In this document: piece by piece, positions 6,400 to 8,949 of the stretch
Layout of the letters: every line of letters starts with the position of its first letter
Position numbering within the stretch: position 1 is the first letter of the stretch
Assembly: GCA_903904275.1 (NCBI GenBank)
Contig: CAIVBX010000179.1
Coordinates: 1 to 8,949, forward strand
Direction: 5' to 3'
Source: an uncultured Pseudomonadota bacterium
Lineage (GTDB): Bacteria; Pseudomonadota; Gammaproteobacteria; Methylococcales; Methylomonadaceae
DNA length: 8,949 nucleotides
Translations under genes and position numbers: made by a program
The notes under the pieces: model-generated
What the model was told of the DNA's origin: nothing
Database searches by the model: none
The model's input: only the letters and a program-made list of their open reading frames with translations

Positions 6400-8253
6400 T
6401 TATGCCGCCTCAACCTCTTCAATTTTCACAAAATCAGGTTGCGGAAATTCAGGATGTGGCAATGGTTCTTTGCCTGCCATAAGCGCGTCAATTTGGGTTT
6501 TATCAATCGTTTCCCATTTCATGAGAGCTTTCGCCATGTTGTGCAAAATACTGATGTTGTCTTGCAGAATTTTTTCAGCGCGTTGGTAATTTGCATCAAT
6601 AACAGCACGAATTTCTTCGTCAATTTGTTGTGCAACGAGTTCTGATGTTTTGCTGCCTTTCGCGGCATAACCCATGAAAGGTTGTCCACCTTCTTCGCCA
6701 TAAACCATTGTGCCTAATTTTGCCGAAAAACCCCACCGTGTCACCATGTTACGCGCCAATTCGGTAGCACGTTCAATATCATTTGATGCGCCAGTTGTTA
6801 CTCTGTCGCCTCCGTAAATCGTCAATTCTGCAATTCGTCCACCGAATAAACTGGCAATTTGGCTTTCCAACTTACGTTTGCTTGCGCTGTATTGATCTTG
6901 TTCAGGTAAAAACATGGTAATTCCTAAGGCGCGACCGCGTGGCATGATGCTGACTTTATAAACTGAATCGTGTTCAGGCGATAATTCACCGACAATACAA
7001 TGTCCCGCTTCATGGTAAGCCGTGAGCAATTTATCTTCTTCTGACATCACCATCGTGCGTTTTTCTGCGCCCATCAAAATTTTGTCTTTTGCTTTTTCAA
7101 GGTCACTCATACTAACTTCTTTTTTGTTTGACCGTGCAGCAAGTAACGCTGCTTCATTAACGATATTAGCTAATTCTGCGCCTGAAAAACCAGGTGTTCC
7201 GCGTGCCAAATCGTATAAAACCACATCGGCAGCAGCTGGCACTTTTTTGATATGAACTTGCAAAATTTGTTCACGTCCACGCACATCTGGCAAACCGACA
7301 TTAACTTGTCTATCAAAACGACCAGGGCGCAATAAGGCTTTATCCAAAACGTCCGCACGATTGGTTGCCGCAATGACAATCACACCTTCGTTACCATTGA
7401 AACCATCCATTTCAACTAATAGTTGGTTTAAGGTTTGTTCACGTTCGTCGTTACCGCCACCCATGCCAGCACCGCCACGTTGACGACCAACAGCATCGAT
7501 TTCGTCAATGAAAATAATACAAGGTGAATGTTCTTTTGCTTGTGCGAACATATCACGAACTCGTGACGCACCAACCCCAACATACATTTCAACGAAATCA
7601 GAACCTGAAATACTGAAAAATTTCACTCCCGCTTCGCCTGCAATCGCTTTCGCAATTAAGGTTTTACCTGTTCCAGGAGGCCCAACCATCAAAATACCGC
7701 GTGGAATTTGTCCGCCCAATTGTTGAAATTTTTGGGGAGCTTTCAGAAAGTCAACTAATTCTTCAACGTCTTCTTTCGCTTCTTCACAGCCAGCTACGTC
7801 AGCGAATTTAATCGATAATTTATCCTCTTCCAACATTCGAGCTTTGCTTTTACCAAAACCATTGCCACCATAACCTTGATTACGACGCATATAAATGACC
7901 CAAACAGCAATCATCAAAAGCATAGGAAACCAAGCAATAAAAATTTGCATAAACATAGATTGTTTTTGCGGAACTTTCGTCCGAATTTGTACGTCTGCTT
8001 CCAACAAATCATCAATTAAATGACCATCACCCGGATTAAATGTTTCATAAGTTTCACCATCAGACGCACGCAATTTAATGGCTTGTCCTGAAATTTCGAC
8101 TTTATCAACTTGTTTGTTTTTGACGCGCTCGATGAAATCTGAATACGCTAATGAATTATCGATGGGCGGCTCTGCATTGATGCGCTCAAAAATGAAAAAA
8201 CTTGCGAAACTTAGCGCAAGAATCACGAAAACGTGTAGGAAGTATTTTTGCAT
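6400..8253 (-). CDS. ftsH: ATP-dependent zinc metalloprotease FtsH
   Basis: FtsH is a membrane-anchored hexameric AAA+ protease that degrades misassembled membrane proteins and regulators such as sigma-32 and LpxC. The 617 residues show, in order: membrane helix 1 (about 5-22), a periplasmic domain (23-100), membrane helix 2 (about 103-121), and the AAA+ module. Walker A is GPPGTGKT (191-198), Walker B is IIFIDE (246-251), and the second region of homology runs 296-315 with arginine fingers R312 and R315. The protease has the zinc motif HEAGH (414-418), with D492 in TGASND as likely third ligand. The pore loop reads M-Y-V-G (223-226), with Tyr224 where most bacterial FtsH have Phe. The tail after about 600 is short and acidic, lacking the longer tail of E. 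coli FtsH (644). The ATG at 8251-8253 has a GAGAG ribosome site upstream. The usual upstream partner rlmE is absent; pmpB takes that place. Confidence 0.98.
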   Translation of the reverse strand: MQKYFLHVFVILALSFASFFIFERINAEPPIDNSLAYSDFIERVKNKQVDKVEISGQAIKLRASDGETYETFNPGDGHLIDDLLEADVQIRTKVPQKQSMFMQIFIAWFPMLLMIAVWVIYMRRNQGYGGNGFGKSKARMLEEDKLSIKFADVAGCEEAKEDVEELVDFLKAPQKFQQLGGQIPRGILMVGPPGTGKTLIAKAIAGEAGVKFFSISGSDFVEMYVGVGASRVRDMFAQAKEHSPCIIFIDEIDAVGRQRGGAGMGGGNDEREQTLNQLLVEMDGFNGNEGVIVIAATNRADVLDKALLRPGRFDRQVNVGLPDVRGREQILQVHIKKVPAAADVVLYDLARGTPGFSGAELANIVNEAALLAARSNKKEVSMSDLEKAKDKILMGAEKRTMVMSEEDKLLTAYHEAGHCIVGELSPEHDSVYKVSIMPRGRALGITMFLPEQDQYSASKRKLESQIASLFGGRIAELTIYGGDRVTTGASNDIERATELARNMVTRWGFSAKLGTMVYGEEGGQPFMGYAAKGSKTSELVAQQIDEEIRAVIDANYQRAEKILQDNISILHNMAKALMKWETIDKTQIDALMAGKEPLPHPEFPQPDFVKIEEVEAA

Positions 8254-8280
8254 TTTGTCACACTCTCTAGGCTAGTTTGA

Positions 8281-8308
8281 ATTGTATTATTTATTATTTT
8301 GTAACCAA
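8281..8308 (-). promoter_or_regulatory. Possible ftsH promoter at the pmpB-ftsH junction
   Basis: Reading the minus strand, TTGGTT (complement of 8303-8308) and TACAAT (complement of 8281-8286) are spaced by 16 bases. The -10 matches five of six consensus bases and the -35 three of six. It would start transcription about 20 bases before the ftsH ATG and would overlap the end of pmpB. No sigma-32 type sequence was seen. This is a weak candidate in AT-rich DNA; ftsH may simply be read through from pmpAB. Confidence 0.3.
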
Positions 8309-8706
8309 CTGAACAGCATCATACCTACGCCTAAAGCAAGGGTAAATAAAAATGGTTCAATTTTGCCATCTCCTAAAGCTGCCAAAACAGCACCAGGACA
8401 AAAACCAATTAACCCCCATCCAAAACCGAAAATAATTGCACCTAAAATTAACTGCTTATCAATTCCATTATTTTTATTAGGTACATGGAATTGCGAATCA
8501 AAAATAGGTTTTTCACGTTTAAAAATAAAATGTTGTAACGCACTGAGTGTCATCAATGCACCCGCCATAACAAAAGCTAAACTTGCATCCCAATGTCCTG
8601 AAATATCCAAAAAAGCCAACACTTTGTCTGGGTTGCTCATTTGTGAAATGGTTAAACCTAAACCAAATAAAATGCCGCAAAACAACGCGGCTGTATTTTT
8701 TGTCAT
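8287..8706 (-). CDS. pmpB: YeeE/YedE-related sulfur-compound transporter, C-terminal half (PmpB/DUF6691 type)
   Basis: This 139-residue membrane protein forms the second half of a split YeeE/YedE transporter. It has about four hydrophobic segments: 5-20, 42-60, 86-108 and 118-135. Motifs typical of the half are G-L-x(4)-S-x-M-x-x-P-x-KV-x-x-FLD at 15-34 and GFGWGLIGFCPG at 94-105 with the conserved C103. In fused YeeE (TsuA) such cysteines pass thiosulfate through the membrane; the split PmpA/PmpB form is known from bigR-type sulfide-response operons, so thiosulfate or a related sulfur species is the likely cargo. The ATG at 8704-8706 was chosen because it makes a four-base ATGA overlap with pmpA and has TAGGA eight bases upstream. 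Extending the frame to 8814 would add a non-membrane stretch that shadows pmpA. It ends 33 bases before ftsH with no terminator. Confidence 0.88.
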   Translation of the reverse strand: MTKNTAALFCGILFGLGLTISQMSNPDKVLAFLDISGHWDASLAFVMAGALMTLSALQHFIFKREKPIFDSQFHVPNKNNGIDKQLILGAIIFGFGWGLIGFCPGAVLAALGDGKIEPFLFTLALGVGMMLFSWLQNNK

Positions 8707-8949
8707 GACATGATTCCTAAAATATGGCGCGTAATAAAAACGGTCAAAATGGCGACACTCATAAATGTTATTGTGGCGGCAATGGAACGAATTGAAAGTC
8801 TTGCCATACCACAAACAGCGTGACCGCTTGTGCAGCCATTTCCTAAACGTGTGCCATAACCAACTAAAATTCCCGAAACGATTAGTAAAAATGTTGAACG
8901 TGAATAGGTCACAGGCGTGTGAGGTACAAATAAATTAAAAATCACGGCA
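8703..8949 (-). CDS. pmpA: YeeE/YedE-related sulfur-compound transporter, N-terminal half (PmpA type), partial
   Basis: About 81 C-terminal residues are visible; the reading frame is open to the right edge, so the true start is outside the window. A GTG at 8943-8945 could be read as a start, but the family is longer and the frame continues through the edge, so I treat the gene as cut. The segment GYGTRLGNGCTSGHAVCG with its two cysteines (codons at 8832-8834 and 8811-8813), followed by MARLSIRSIAATITFM, is the signature of YeeE/YedE transporters, where these cysteines line the path of the sulfur compound. Two membrane helices are visible on either side of it. The stop TGA overlaps the pmpB start by four bases, so the two halves are probably made in step and assemble together. 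Confidence 0.88.
   Translation of the reverse strand, partial: AVIFNLFVPHTPVTYSRSTFLLIVSGILVGYGTRLGNGCTSGHAVCGMARLSIRSIAATITFMSVAILTVFITRHILGIMS

Noticed and set aside
6399..6422. TTG start for the ArsC-like protein
   Set aside because: It would overlap ftsH and add residues absent from the family, while the ATG at 6396-6398 begins exactly at the conserved MILYHNPNC.
8282..8713. Open frame of 143 codons on the plus strand opposite pmpB
   Set aside because: The minus-strand frame carries the conserved membrane protein motifs; the plus-strand product is Lys/Pro-rich with no recognisable domain.
8707..8814. N-terminal extension of pmpB to an upstream start at 8814
   Set aside because: The added residues are polar, aromatic-rich and out of family; they are the pmpA gene read in another frame. 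The ATG at 8704-8706 has a ribosome site and a four-base overlap typical of coupled halves.

Overview
The window is an ordinary, AT-rich chromosomal segment, almost wholly coding, with no mobile element, CRISPR array, RNA gene or phage signature that I could find. Gene content points to a gammaproteobacterium. The hda gene has an ArsC/YfgD-family gene nearby, as in Escherichia coli. The Edd, TrkA, TrkH, FtsH and Hsp33 proteins all read as close relatives of the E. coli ones. The low GC and the PmpAB-type sulfur-transport genes might fit an environmental or sulfur-using lineage, but that is weak inference and I do not name a genus.

Left block (1-3033, all minus strand, transcribed right to left): trkA, trkH and the start of hslO. 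TrkA is the cytoplasmic tandem-RCK gating protein of the Trk potassium uptake system and TrkH is its membrane channel. Ten bases separate the two, and the trkH ribosome binding site overlaps the trkA stop codon. hslO (redox-activated chaperone Hsp33) follows 27 bases later and runs off the left edge.

Centre (3034-5020): a 121-base divergent intergenic region drives trkA leftward and edd rightward. edd encodes 6-phosphogluconate dehydratase, the first dedicated enzyme of the Entner-Doudoroff pathway; eda and zwf are not in this window. The intergenic region has a good -10 box for edd and a perfect 10-base inverted repeat whose arms flank it. edd ends at a clean hairpin plus T-run that probably also stops transcription arriving from the opposite side.

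Right block (5021-8949, all minus strand): pmpA (cut by the right edge), pmpB, ftsH, an arsC/yfgD-like gene, a DUF2069 membrane protein and hda. Junctions are tight: 4-base overlaps at pmpA/pmpB, arsC/DUF2069 and DUF2069/hda, one base between ftsH and arsC, and 33 bases between pmpB and ftsH. This looks like one transcription unit joining sulfur-compound transport, membrane protein quality control, a thioredoxin-fold reductase-like protein and the replication regulator Hda.

I see no convincing new system. The items worth a second look are small: the inverted repeat in the trkA-edd region, a tyrosine at the FtsH pore-loop position, a Cys-x-x-Cys/His cluster in TrkA, a Glu-to-Gln change in the last TrkH repeat, and the placement of pmpAB directly ahead of ftsH.
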